Shown here piece by piece: positions 1-8,389 of a DNA stretch of 64,000 nucleotides. This DNA comes from Pseudomonadota bacterium (lineage in GTDB: Bacteria > Pseudomonadota > Gammaproteobacteria > Xanthomonadales > Xanthomonadaceae). Where the stretch lies: NCBI GenBank assembly GCA_021821195.1, contig JAKACT010000004.1, positions 186,001 through 250,000 of the forward strand. Direction: 5' to 3'. A model generated the notes under the pieces. That model was not told the DNA's origin, ran no database searches, and worked only from the letters and a program-made list of their open reading frames with translations. The first letter of the stretch is position 1. Each line of letters begins with the position of its first letter. The translations under genes were made by a program, and so were the position numbers.

Positions 1-673
1 TCTGCCCGGGCAGGCCGTAGATCAGGTCGATGTTGACCGAGCGCAGGCCCGCCTTGCGGCTGGCGTCCACCACCGCGCGGGTTTCCTCCACGCTCTGGAT
101 GCGGTTGACAGCCTCCTGCACCTTCGGGTCGAAGTCCTGCACGCCCAGACTGGCGCGGTTGAAGCCGATCTTCGCCAGCTCCGGCAGCCAGCCGGGTTCG
201 CAGAAGCGCGGGTCGATCTCGATGGAGATGTCGCGGTCGCCGGCCTCGGCGAAATGGAACTGCCGGCGCAGCGCGTCGACCACGTCGCCCAGCTGCTGCG
301 GGGTGAGGAAGTTGGGGGTGCCGCCGCCGAAATGCAGCTGGATCACTTCGCGGTCGCGGTCGAACATCGGCGCGACCAGCGCGATCTCGCGGTGCAGGCG
401 CGCCAGGTAGGCCTCGCCGCGGGCCAGGTCGCGGGTGATGATGCGGTTGCAGCCGCAGTAGAAGCAGGGGCTGAAGCAGAACGGCACGTGCACGTACAGC
501 GACAGCCGGCGCGGGATCGGCTCTTCGTTGCTGGCCTGGACGACCTCGCGCAGCTGGGCCTCGCCGAAGTCCGCGGAGAATTGCGGCGCAGTCGGGTACG
601 AGGTGTACCGGGGGCCGGGCCGGTCATAGCGGCGCAACAGGCCGGCGTCGAAGGCGATGTGCTGGGAGTGCAT
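1..673 (-). CDS. hemN: Oxygen-independent coproporphyrinogen III oxidase (partial, 3' end outside window)
   Basis: This radical-SAM enzyme decarboxylates coproporphyrinogen III to protoporphyrinogen IX without oxygen, in the cytosol. About 224 N-terminal codons are visible; the frame runs off the left edge. The cluster motif CxxxCxxCxC lies at residues 66-75 (PFCFSPCFYCGCN), which is the HemN arrangement, and the SAM-binding HFGGGTPNFL follows near residue 113. The N-terminal RYDRPGPRYTSYPTAPQF is the HemN-specific segment that separates it from HemW. The start is the ATG at 671-673. A perfect FNR-type palindrome lies 36 bases upstream of the start, so induction at low oxygen is likely. It is the last visible gene of a minus-strand run queG-parC-tpm-hemN, although its own operator suggests separate control. 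Confidence 0.95.
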   Translation of the reverse strand, partial: MHSQHIAFDAGLLRRYDRPGPRYTSYPTAPQFSADFGEAQLREVVQASNEEPIPRRLSLYVHVPFCFSPCFYCGCNRIITRDLARGEAYLARLHREIALVAPMFDRDREVIQLHFGGGTPNFLTPQQLGDVVDALRRQFHFAEAGDRDISIEIDPRFCEPGWLPELAKIGFNRASLGVQDFDPKVQEAVNRIQSVEETRAVVDASRKAGLRSVNIDLIYGLPGQ

Positions 674-708
674 GGGCGCAGCTTAGGGCAGATTGGCAGG
701 GATGCGAA

Positions 709-722
709 TTGATCCGGATCAA
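709..722 (-). promoter_or_regulatory. FNR/Anr-family binding site upstream of hemN
   Basis: TTGATCCGGATCAA is a perfect match to the TTGAT-N4-ATCAA consensus of FNR/Anr regulators and a perfect palindrome. It lies in the 65-base gap between the tpm stop and the hemN start, centred about 42 bases from the hemN ATG. That is compatible with a class II activator site if the leader is very short. hemN is a known FNR/Anr target in other gammaproteobacteria. Its role here is inferred. Confidence 0.8.
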
Positions 723-738
723 CCCACGTGGCGGGCTG

Positions 739-1392
739 TCACCGGCGCTGCAGCGCGTAGACGGCGGTCTGCAAGGTGGATACCCCATTCACGAAACCCG
801 GGTGGTCGGCCGGGATCGGGCGCCGTTCGAGCAGGTCGACGCGCCATGCGTCGGCGTACAGCTCCCGCACTTCCGCCTCCGGCACCGAGAACGGCGGGCC
901 ATCGCGCTCGGCCTGCGGATACTCCAGCGTGACCAGCAGGCCGCGGCAGCCGGCGGGCAGGCGGGACTGCAGTTCGCCCGCGTAGCGCTGGCGCAGCGCC
1001 GGCGGCAGCGCGATCAGCGCGGCGCGGTCGAACATGGCGCCGCAGTCGGCCAGCAGCTCGGTGTCCAGGCCGAAGGCATCGCCGCAGATGATTTCGATGT
1101 CGCCGGCGCGGAAACGGGTGCCGTAGCGGCTGTCCTCGATGGTGGGCTGCAGGCCGTGTTCGGCGAAGAACTGCTCGATCGCCAGTCGCGACAGCTCCAC
1201 CCCGAGCACCCGGTGCCCCTGCGCCGCCAGCCAGGCCATGTCCAGCGATTTCCCGCACAGCGGCACGAACACGCGGGCGCCGGCGGGCACGCCCAGCGCT
1301 GGCCAGTGTTTCTGCAGCAGCGGAGTGGGGGTGTGCTGATGGAAGCCGATCTGGTTCTGCTGCCAGCGCTGGTGCCAGAAATCAGGGTGCAT
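739..1392 (-). CDS. tpm: Thiopurine S-methyltransferase
   Basis: A 217-residue SAM-dependent methyltransferase of the bacterial TPMT family, which methylates thiopurines and, in bacteria, also selenium and tellurium oxyanions. Characteristic segments are FWHQRWQQNQIGFHQ at residues 4-18 (substrate side), FVPLCGKSLDMAWLA (SAM motif I) and GDAFGL. The length matches the family (about 215-220). The ATG at 1390-1392 is preceded by GAGGAG at suitable spacing; an upstream in-frame extension would run back into the parC end and is rejected. It lies 28 bases after parC, so readthrough from parC is likely. Confidence 0.93.
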   Translation of the reverse strand: MHPDFWHQRWQQNQIGFHQHTPTPLLQKHWPALGVPAGARVFVPLCGKSLDMAWLAAQGHRVLGVELSRLAIEQFFAEHGLQPTIEDSRYGTRFRAGDIEIICGDAFGLDTELLADCGAMFDRAALIALPPALRQRYAGELQSRLPAGCRGLLVTLEYPQAERDGPPFSVPEAEVRELYADAWRVDLLERRPIPADHPGFVNGVSTLQTAVYALQRR

Positions 1393-1420
1393 GCATGTCT
1401 CCTCGCCGTCGCGGTAGTGA

Positions 1421-3670
1421 TCAGGTTTCGACGGCCAGCCCGTCCACCTTCTGCCAGCCGCGCGGCAGTAGGCCGCCGCGCGAACCGCGGGCGCCAAGGT
1501 AGGGGTCGAGGTCGCGGAAGGCGAGGGTCATGGTGCGCGCGCCGGACTGCACCAGCAGCTTGCCGCCCTCCGGGACTACCGCGATCGCCACCACCTTTTC
1601 GGTGCCGCGCTTGGCCTTCGGGATCTCGATGATCTTGTTGCCTTTGCCCTTGTCCAGCTCGGGCAGTTCGGCCACCGGGAAGGCCAGCACGTGGCCGGCG
1701 CTGGTCACCGCCACGATGCGGTCGGCCTCGACGCTGGCCACCGCCGCCGGCTGCAGCACGTGGCCGCCCTCGGACAGCGACAGCAGCGCCTTGCCGGCCT
1801 TGTTGCGGCTGGTCAGGTTCTCGAAGCGGGTGACGAAGCCGTAGCCGTGGCTGGAAGCGATCACGAGCCGGTCGTCGTTGCCGCCGCTGGCCAGCGCCTC
1901 GAAGCTGGCGCCCGGCGCCGGCGAGAAGCGCCCGGTCAGGGGTTCGCCGTTGCCGCGCGCGCTCGGCAGGGTGTGCACGGACGTCGAGTAGCTGCGGCCG
2001 GTGGAATCGAGGAAGGCCACCTGCTGGGTGCTGCGCGAGCGCACCGCCGCCAGCAGGCGGTCGCCTTCGCGGTAGGACAGCCCGGCCGCGTCGATGTCAT
2101 GGCCCTTGGCCGCGCGCACCCAGCCCTTTTCGCTGACCACCACGGTCATCGGTTCGCTGGCTACGAGTTCGGTCTCGTCCAGCGCCTGCGCGGCCTGGCG
2201 CGCTACCAGCGGGCTGCGGCGGGCGTCGCCGAACTTCTTGGCATCGGCCAGCAGTTCGTCCTTGATCAGCTTCTTCAGCTTGGCCTTGCTGTCCAGCGTG
2301 GCCAGCAGTTTTTCGCGCTCGGCGGCCAGCTCGTCCTGCTCGCCGCGGATCTTCATTTCCTCCAGCCGCGCCAATTGCTTGAGCCTGGTGTCGAGGATGT
2401 AGTCGGCCTGGTCTTCGCTGAGCGAAAAGCGCGCCATCAGCACTGCCTTCGGCTCGTCCTCGGTGCGGATGATGCGGATGACTTCGTCCAGGTTGAGGAA
2501 GGCCACCAGCAGGCCCTCCAGCAGGTGCAGTCGGCGCTCGACTTTGTCCAGCCGGTGCTTCAACCGGCGGGTGACGGTGGTCTGGCGGAACACCAGCCAT
2601 TCCGACAGCAGCTGCTTCAGGTTCTTCACCTGCGGGCGGCCGTCCATCCCGATCACGTTCATGTTGACCCGGAAGCTTTTCTCCAGGTCGGTGGTGGCGA
2701 ACAGGTGGCCCATTAGCTGCTCGGCGTCCACCCGGTTGCTGCGCGGGATCAGCACGATGCGGGTGGGGTTGGCGTGGTCGGACTCGTCGCGGATGTCCTC
2801 CAACCACGGCAGCTTCTTGGCCCGCATCTGCGCGGCGATCTGTTCGATCACCTTGCTCGGGCTGACCTGGTGCGGCAGCTCGGTGATGACGATGTTGGCC
2901 TGTTCCTTCACGAACACGGCGCGTGCGCGCACGCTGCCGGTGCCGGTTTCGTAGAGGTTGAGCAGGTCGGAAGGCGCGGTGATGATCTCCGCCGCGGTGG
3001 GGTAGTCCGGTCCGCGCACGTGCTCGCACAGGTCGCGGACCGTCGCGTCGGGGTCGTCCAGCAGGCGCACGCAGGCGCTGACGATCTCGTTGAGGTTGTG
3101 CGGCGGCACGTCGGTGGCCATGCCCACGGCAATGCCAGTGGTGCCGTTCAGCAGCAGGTGCGGCAGCCGCGCCGGCATCCACGTGGGTTCTTCCAGGGTG
3201 CCGTCGAAGTTGGGCGTCCAGTCCACCGTGCCCTGGCCGAGCTCGCCGAGCAGCACTTCGGCGATCGGCGAGAGCTTGGATTCGGTATAGCGCATCGCCG
3301 CGAACGACTTCGGGTCGTCGCTGGAGCCGAAGTTGCCCTGGCCCTCGATCAGCGGATAGCGCCACGAGAACGGCTGCGCCATCAGCACCATCGCCTCGTA
3401 GCAGGCGGAGTCGCCGTGCGGGTGGTACTTGCCGATCACGTCGCCCACGGTGCGGGCGGATTTCTTCGGCTTGGCGGAGGCGTTCAGGCCCAGCTCGCTC
3501 ATCGCGTAGATGATGCGGCGCTGCACCGGCTTGAGGCCGTCGCCGATGAACGGCAGGGCGCGGTCCAGCACCACGTACATCGAGTAGTCGAGATAGGCGC
3601 GTTCGGCGTACTCGCGCAGGGGGATCTGTTCGAAACCGTGGAAGGTGGCGCGGAGGAGATCGTCGGTCAT
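1421..3670 (-). CDS. parC: DNA topoisomerase IV subunit A
   Basis: The DNA-cleaving subunit of the type II topoisomerase that unlinks daughter chromosomes; it works with ParE. It has 749 residues, the usual gammaproteobacterial length. The N-terminal winged-helix/tower region contains the catalytic tyrosine at Y128 (AAMRYTES). The quinolone-resistance region [15 protein letters not shown] spans residues 80-94. S88 and E92, which correspond to E. coli S80 and E84, are the susceptible residues. The C-terminal part (about 500-749) is the DNA-wrapping beta-pinwheel. It lies 44 bases after queG and 28 before tpm, all on the minus strand. Confidence 0.97.
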   Translation of the reverse strand: MTDDLLRATFHGFEQIPLREYAERAYLDYSMYVVLDRALPFIGDGLKPVQRRIIYAMSELGLNASAKPKKSARTVGDVIGKYHPHGDSACYEAMVLMAQPFSWRYPLIEGQGNFGSSDDPKSFAAMRYTESKLSPIAEVLLGELGQGTVDWTPNFDGTLEEPTWMPARLPHLLLNGTTGIAVGMATDVPPHNLNEIVSACVRLLDDPDATVRDLCEHVRGPDYPTAAEIITAPSDLLNLYETGTGSVRARAVFVKEQANIVITELPHQVSPSKVIEQIAAQMRAKKLPWLEDIRDESDHANPTRIVLIPRSNRVDAEQLMGHLFATTDLEKSFRVNMNVIGMDGRPQVKNLKQLLSEWLVFRQTTVTRRLKHRLDKVERRLHLLEGLLVAFLNLDEVIRIIRTEDEPKAVLMARFSLSEDQADYILDTRLKQLARLEEMKIRGEQDELAAEREKLLATLDSKAKLKKLIKDELLADAKKFGDARRSPLVARQAAQALDETELVASEPMTVVVSEKGWVRAAKGHDIDAAGLSYREGDRLLAAVRSRSTQQVAFLDSTGRSYSTSVHTLPSARGNGEPLTGRFSPAPGASFEALASGGNDDRLVIASSHGYGFVTRFENLTSRNKAGKALLSLSEGGHVLQPAAVASVEADRIVAVTSAGHVLAFPVAELPELDKGKGNKIIEIPKAKRGTEKVVAIAVVPEGGKLLVQSGARTMTLAFRDLDPYLGARGSRGGLLPRGWQKVDGLAVET

Positions 3671-3714
3671 CCGGCCATTCTAAGGCCAGCGCGGCGATCG
3701 CCGGCAGGTCGCGC

Positions 3715-4770
3715 TCAGGCCGCTCCGTGGCGGCGCAGCGCCCATTCCACGTGCTCGCGCACGACAGGCGAAGGATGGTGGCGGCGGGTTTCCAGCGCGG
3801 CCAGCACCTCCGGCGTGGTCGGCGCATTGCCAAGGGCAATCGCGATGTTGCGCAGCCAGCGCTCGTGGCCGCTGCGGCGGATGGCGCTGCCTTCGCTGCG
3901 GCGCAGGAATTCGTCCTCCTCCCACGCGAACAGCTCGGCCAGGCTGGCCTTGTCGAGGTCGTTGCGGACGCGGAAGTCGGGTTCGTCGCTGCGCCGGGCG
4001 AACTTGTTCCACGGGCACACCAGCTGGCAGTCGTCGCAGCCGTAGATGCGGTTGCCCATCAGCGGGCGCAGCTCTTCGTCGATGCGGCCTTCGTGTTCGA
4101 TGGTGAGATAGGAAATGCAGCGGCGTGCATCCAGCCGGTAGGGCGCGGTGATCGCGCCGGTGGGGCAGATGTCGATGCAGCGGGTGCAGCTGCCGCAGTG
4201 GGCGGTGGCGGGCGGATCGATCGGCAGGGGGATGTCGACGAACAGCTCGCCGAGGAAGAACCAACTGCCGCCGTCCCTGTCGATCAGGCAGGTGTGCTTG
4301 CCGATCCAGCCGAGCCCGGCATTGCGTGCCAGCGCGCGCTCCAGTACCGGCGCCGAGTCGGTGAAGGCGCGGTGGCCGAACGGGCCGATCTCGGCCTGCA
4401 CCACTTCGGCCAGTCTTTGCAGGCGGTTGCGCATCAGCTTGTGGTAGTCGCGGCCCAGCGCGTAGCGGGCCACATAGGCGCGCTCGTGTTCGCGCAGGTT
4501 GGCCCAGGCGGCGTCCGGGTCCTTGCCGTAGTCCAGCCCCACCGAGATCACCCGGATCGTGCCCGGCAGCAGTTCCGCTGGTCGCGCGCGCAGCGCGCCG
4601 TGGCGGGCCATCCATTCCATCGAGCCGTACAGCTGCTGGCCCAGCCAGTCGAGCAGGTGCGCCTCGTCCTGCTTGAGCTCCACCCCCGTGATGCCCACCC
4701 GCTGGAAGCCGGCGGCGTGCGCAAGGGCGCGGATGCGCGCGGCAAGCGCGTTGTAGTCGGGCGTGGACAT
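3715..4770 (-). CDS. queG: Epoxyqueuosine reductase
   Basis: Catalyses the last step of queuosine synthesis in tRNA, reduction of epoxyqueuosine, using cobalamin and two [4Fe-4S] clusters. The 351-residue protein has an N-terminal DUF1730-type cobalamin-binding half, then a ferredoxin-like motif CGSCTRCIDICP with a second set of cysteines in RRCISY and CDDCQLVCPWN, and a C-terminal HEAT-like tail. GWIGKHTCL is a family signature. The ATG at 4768-4770 gives the family length; an upstream extension would overlap the divergent nnr gene. A perfect TATAAT lies 7 bases before the start codon, so the mRNA may be leaderless. Confidence 0.95.
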   Translation of the reverse strand: MSTPDYNALAARIRALAHAAGFQRVGITGVELKQDEAHLLDWLGQQLYGSMEWMARHGALRARPAELLPGTIRVISVGLDYGKDPDAAWANLREHERAYVARYALGRDYHKLMRNRLQRLAEVVQAEIGPFGHRAFTDSAPVLERALARNAGLGWIGKHTCLIDRDGGSWFFLGELFVDIPLPIDPPATAHCGSCTRCIDICPTGAITAPYRLDARRCISYLTIEHEGRIDEELRPLMGNRIYGCDDCQLVCPWNKFARRSDEPDFRVRNDLDKASLAELFAWEEDEFLRRSEGSAIRRSGHERWLRNIAIALGNAPTTPEVLAALETRRHHPSPVVREHVEWALRRHGAA

Positions 4771-4777
4771 GGCGCAA

Positions 4778-4783
4778 ATTATA
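4778..4783 (-). promoter_or_regulatory. Candidate -10 box for queG (leaderless mRNA?)
   Basis: On the minus strand this is a perfect TATAAT, ending 7 bases before the queG ATG, in the 37-base gap between the divergent queG and nnr genes. Transcription would start at or next to the start codon. No convincing -35 hexamer is visible 16-18 bases upstream. Confidence 0.5.
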
Positions 4784-4807
4784 GGTTCGTCCCCGGGAAC
4801 CGCCGCC

Positions 4808-6280
4808 ATGCATGCTCCGCTGCCGCTGTTCGATCCCGCCGCGCTGCGTGCGCTGGAGGTGCGCGGCACCGCGCTGTGCGACGGCGATGCGTTCGCACTA
4901 ATGGCGCGCGCCGGCCAGGCCGGCTGGCGCTGCGCGCTCAAGCACTGGCCGCGGGCGCTGCGGATCGTGGTCGCCTGCGGGCCCGGCAACAACGGCGGCG
5001 ACGGCTACGTGCTGGCGCGGCATGCACAGGAGGCCGGCCGCGAGGTGCGCGTGCTGCGCCTGGCCGAGCCGGCCAGTGAGCTGGCGCGGCGCGCCTGCGC
5101 GGACTATCTGGCCGCGGGCGGCGCCATCGGCAGCGAACTGGGCGATGCCGAGCTGATCGTCGATGCCGTGTTCGGCATCGGCCTTGCGCGTGCGCCGGAT
5201 CCGGCCGCCGCCGCGCTGATCGCCGCCATCAACGCGCACCCCGCGCCGGTGCTGGCGCTGGACGTGCCCACCGGTATCGATGCCGCCACCGGCAGCGCGC
5301 CGGGCGCGGCGGTCGAGGCCGATTGCACGCTGCAGTTCCTCGCCCGCCATCGCGGCCTGCGCACCGGCACGGCGCTGGACCATTGCGGAGAACTGGAGCT
5401 GGCGACGCTGGAGCTGCCGGCCGTGGTGGCCGAGGGCATCGCCCCGGTCGCGCTGGCGTGGCGCGCCGACGCGCTGGCCGGCTTCTTCCCGCTGCGCCCG
5501 CGCGATGGCCACAAGGGCCGCAATGGCCACGTGCTGTGCATTGGCGGCGACGCCGGCAGCGGCGGCGCGATCCTGCTGGCCGCACAGGCGGCGCTGCGCA
5601 GCGGTGCGGGCCTCGTCAGCGTGGCGACCCGCGAGGCGCACGTGCCTGCGCTGCTGGCGCGCTGCCCGGAGGCGATGGTGCATGCGGTGGAAGGCACGGC
5701 GGAGCTGCTGCCGCTGCTGGACCGCGCGGATGTGCTTGCACTCGGCCCGGGGCTGGGGCAGGGCGAATGGGGCCACGCGCTGTTCCATGCCGCACTGGCC
5801 TGCAACAAGCCGCGCGTGCTGGATGCCGACGCGCTCAATCTGCTGGCATCGACGGGCGCACCACTGCGCGCGGACGACATCGTCACCCCCCATCCGGGCG
5901 AGGCCGCGCGCCTGCTGGGCGGCACCACCGCGGAGCTGCAGCGCGATCGTTTCGCGGCGGCCGTCGCCCTGCAGGCGCGGCTGGGTTGCACGGTGGTGCT
6001 GAAGGGCGCCGGCAGCATCGTGCAGGCCGCGGGCCACCCGCCCGCGGTGATCTGCGCCGGCAATCCCGGCATGGGCACCGGCGGCATGGGCGATGTGCTG
6101 ACCGGCATCGTCGCGGCGCTGCGTGGCCAGGGCTTCGATGCACATGACGCGGCGGTCACCGGTGCACTGCTGCATGCCGCCGCGGGCGATGCGGCCGCGC
6201 GCGAGGACGGCGAGCGCGGCCTGCTGCCCTCCGACCTGCTGCCGTGGTTGCGCAGGTTGGCCAATCCGGTGCGACGATAG
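4808..6280 (+). CDS. nnr: Bifunctional NAD(P)H-hydrate epimerase / ADP-dependent NAD(P)H-hydrate dehydratase
   Basis: Repairs hydrated NADH and NADPH. The N-terminal epimerase domain (about residues 1-210) carries GPGNNGGDGYV at 58-68. The C-terminal ribokinase-like dehydratase domain (about 225-490) carries GGDAGSGGAI and the paired glycine motifs GNPGMGTG and GMGDVLTG around 418-433. The 490-residue length is normal for the fused YjeF/Nnr protein. I use the ATG at 4808; an earlier in-frame GTG lies inside the divergent queG start region. tsaE begins 4 bases after its stop, the usual nnr-tsaE-amiC-mutL arrangement of gammaproteobacteria. Confidence 0.95.
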   Translation: MHAPLPLFDPAALRALEVRGTALCDGDAFALMARAGQAGWRCALKHWPRALRIVVACGPGNNGGDGYVLARHAQEAGREVRVLRLAEPASELARRACADYLAAGGAIGSELGDAELIVDAVFGIGLARAPDPAAAALIAAINAHPAPVLALDVPTGIDAATGSAPGAAVEADCTLQFLARHRGLRTGTALDHCGELELATLELPAVVAEGIAPVALAWRADALAGFFPLRPRDGHKGRNGHVLCIGGDAGSGGAILLAAQAALRSGAGLVSVATREAHVPALLARCPEAMVHAVEGTAELLPLLDRADVLALGPGLGQGEWGHALFHAALACNKPRVLDADALNLLASTGAPLRADDIVTPHPGEAARLLGGTTAELQRDRFAAAVALQARLGCTVVLKGAGSIVQAAGHPPAVICAGNPGMGTGGMGDVLTGIVAALRGQGFDAHDAAVTGALLHAAAGDAAAREDGERGLLPSDLLPWLRRLANPVRR

Positions 6281-6284
6281 CCGG

Positions 6285-6740
6285 ATGTCCGATTTCCTTC
6301 TTCCCGATGCCGCCGCCACCGAAGCGCTGGGCGCGCGGCTGGCGCAGACCCTGCCCGAGCGCGCGGTGATCCAGCTGCACGGCGATCTCGGTGCCGGCAA
6401 ATCCACCCTCGCACGCGCGCTGCTGCGTGCGCTCGGCGTCACCGGCACCATCCGCAGCCCCACCTACACGCTGGTCGAGCAGTACGCGCTGCCCGCCGGC
6501 GGGCTGGCCTTGCACCTCGACCTGTACCGGATCGGCAATCCGGGCGAACTGGAGTTCCTCGGTCTCGACCCGGCCGAAGCCCGGCTGTGGCTGGTGGAGT
6601 GGCCGGAGCGCGGGCAGGGCGCGCTGCCGCCGGTGGATCTGGACATCGCGCTGGCGGTGGACGGCGACGGCCGTCGCTGCCGGCTGGACGCGCGGACCGC
6701 GGTGGGTCGGCAATGGCTGGCGGCGATCGGCATGGCCTGA
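6285..6740 (+). CDS. tsaE: tRNA threonylcarbamoyladenosine biosynthesis ATPase TsaE
   Basis: The small ATPase that drives turnover of the TsaBD complex making t6A37 in ANN-decoding tRNAs. It has 151 residues with a Walker A motif GDLGAGKST at 33-41, SPTYTLVEQY at about 61-70 and the LDLYRI segment typical of YjeE/TsaE. The ATG at 6285 follows the nnr stop by 4 bases, so the two are almost certainly co-transcribed. A 106-base gap separates it from the amidase. Confidence 0.94.
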   Translation: MSDFLLPDAAATEALGARLAQTLPERAVIQLHGDLGAGKSTLARALLRALGVTGTIRSPTYTLVEQYALPAGGLALHLDLYRIGNPGELEFLGLDPAEARLWLVEWPERGQGALPPVDLDIALAVDGDGRRCRLDARTAVGRQWLAAIGMA

Positions 6741-6846
6741 AGTTGCCGGTGCAAGCTCTGCACGGGTCGAGGAAAGTCTTGCAGGTTGCGGATTATTCAG
6801 GGAAAAGTGCTTGCGTCCGCTCTCGACAGGTGCTTAACTCCCGGCC

Positions 6847-8313
6847 ATGCGTCCTCAGGGGAACCGCCGCAATCGCGTCCTGCCGGCAGCCATGCTGCTG
6901 GCTGCGCTTGGCTGCTTTCAAGCAAATGCCTCTGAAATCAAGCAGTTGCGTATCGAGACCGGGGCGACCGGGACGCGCGCCGAACTGCATCTGGACAAGG
7001 CCGGCGAGTACCGGCTGATCCCGCTTTCCAATCCCGAGCGGCTGGCAGTGGACTTCCCCGCCAGCCATCTGGCGCGCGGTCTGGCACTGCCGGCGGCCGC
7101 CGGCATGGTCAAGGCCGTGCGCACCGGGCAGCCGGTGCCGGGCACGGTGCGGGTGGTGTTCGACCTGGCCGGCAAGGTCAGGGCGATTCCGACCACCCTG
7201 GATACTGGCGCGTCCGGCACCGTGCTGGTGCTGGAATGGCCCGGTGATGCGGCGCCGGCGTCCGTGCCGGCCACTGCCGCCGCCACGCCCGCCGTTGCCA
7301 CGACCGAAAAGCCCGTGACCGCAGGCCCGTCGCCGTCCACCGGCACGCCCGCCGCCGATCCCATTGCCGCCTTCGCCACTGCCGCGACGCCGACGCAAGG
7401 CGTGCCTGCCAAGCCCGCGGTCGCCACGATGCCGGCACCGCCGCCCGCCGCCACGCCCTCCGTGCAGCAGGCCGCGCCGGACGTGCCCGCCCCCCGGCCG
7501 CTGCCGTCGGCTGGCACCCGTCCGCTGGTGGTTGCCATCGATGCCGGCCATGGCGGGCAGGATCCCGGCGCACACGGCCCCAACGGCACCCGCGAGAAGG
7601 ACATCACCCTCGCCATCGCCCGCGAGCTGGCCCGGCAGGTCAACGCCACCCCGGGCCTGAAGGCGTTCCTGACCCGCGACAGCGATGTGTACATCCCGCT
7701 GAACCACCGCGCACGTCGCGCCAGCGCCAACCGTGCCGACATCTTCCTGTCGATCCATGCCGATGCCGCCGAGAACCGCGGCGCGCGCGGCTCGTCGGTG
7801 TACGTGCTGTCCACCCGTGGCGCGTCCTCGCAGCGCGCGCGCTGGCTGGCCGATAAGGAGAACGCAGCCGACATCATCGGCGGCGAGCGCGTGCGCGTGG
7901 CTGACAACACCCTGACCTCGGTGCTGCTGGATCTCACCCAGAGCGGCAACATGAAGGCGTCCGAAGATGCCGCCGAGCACGTGCTGGGCGGATTGAAGCG
8001 GGTCGGCAACAACCACAAGCCGGACGTCGAGCGCGCCAACTTCGCGGTGCTGCGCACCTCCGACAAGATGCCGGCGATGCTGGTGGAAACCGCCTTCATC
8101 TCCAACCCTGACGAAGAGAAGCGGCTGGCCGATCCCGCCTTCCAGCGCACCCTCGCCAGCGCGATCCTGGACGGGATCGACCGCTACTTCTCGCGCCAGC
8201 CGCCGCCGGGCACGCTGTATGCGGCGCGCGCGCAGGCCAACCAGTCGGCGCAGATTCCGTCATCCGGCCGGACCATGGACATCGCCGCGGTGGGCGCCGG
8301 CGGCAGTCCCTGA
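6847..8313 (+). CDS. amiC: N-acetylmuramoyl-L-alanine amidase, AmiC/AmiB type
   Basis: A periplasmic zinc amidase that splits septal peptidoglycan during daughter-cell separation. The 488-residue protein has an N-terminal signal peptide (cleavage after ANA, near 28), an AMIN septal-targeting domain (about 30-131), a Pro/Ala/Thr-rich linker (132-224) and an Amidase_3 domain (226 to about 450). Probable zinc ligands are H235 (DAGHGG), E250 and H304 (SIHADA); the catalytic glutamate is E414 (VETAFISN). The segment around 340-380 corresponds to the regulatory helix that EnvC/NlpD-type activators displace in AmiB/AmiC. No LysM domain is seen. The symbol could equally be amiB. Confidence 0.92.
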   Translation: MRPQGNRRNRVLPAAMLLAALGCFQANASEIKQLRIETGATGTRAELHLDKAGEYRLIPLSNPERLAVDFPASHLARGLALPAAAGMVKAVRTGQPVPGTVRVVFDLAGKVRAIPTTLDTGASGTVLVLEWPGDAAPASVPATAAATPAVATTEKPVTAGPSPSTGTPAADPIAAFATAATPTQGVPAKPAVATMPAPPPAATPSVQQAAPDVPAPRPLPSAGTRPLVVAIDAGHGGQDPGAHGPNGTREKDITLAIARELARQVNATPGLKAFLTRDSDVYIPLNHRARRASANRADIFLSIHADAAENRGARGSSVYVLSTRGASSQRARWLADKENAADIIGGERVRVADNTLTSVLLDLTQSGNMKASEDAAEHVLGGLKRVGNNHKPDVERANFAVLRTSDKMPAMLVETAFISNPDEEKRLADPAFQRTLASAILDGIDRYFSRQPPPGTLYAARAQANQSAQIPSSGRTMDIAAVGAGGSP

Positions 8314-8377
8314 CGTCGCGACCGTCGCCGCGTCCGATGTGTTCCGCCATGCGCCGGATACGGTGGGCGTGGCCGGC

Positions 8378-8383
8378 TAGAAT
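8378..8383 (+). promoter_or_regulatory. Candidate -10 box for mutL (leaderless mRNA?)
   Basis: TAGAAT ends 6 bases before the mutL GTG start codon. If used, transcription would begin at or within a base or two of the start codon. No clear -35 element is visible. Confidence 0.4.
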
Positions 8384-8389
8384 CCTCGG

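Noticed and set aside
1421-3670. Possible quinolone-resistance substitution in ParC.
   Set aside because: S88 and E92, the residues that correspond to E. coli S80 and E84, are unchanged.
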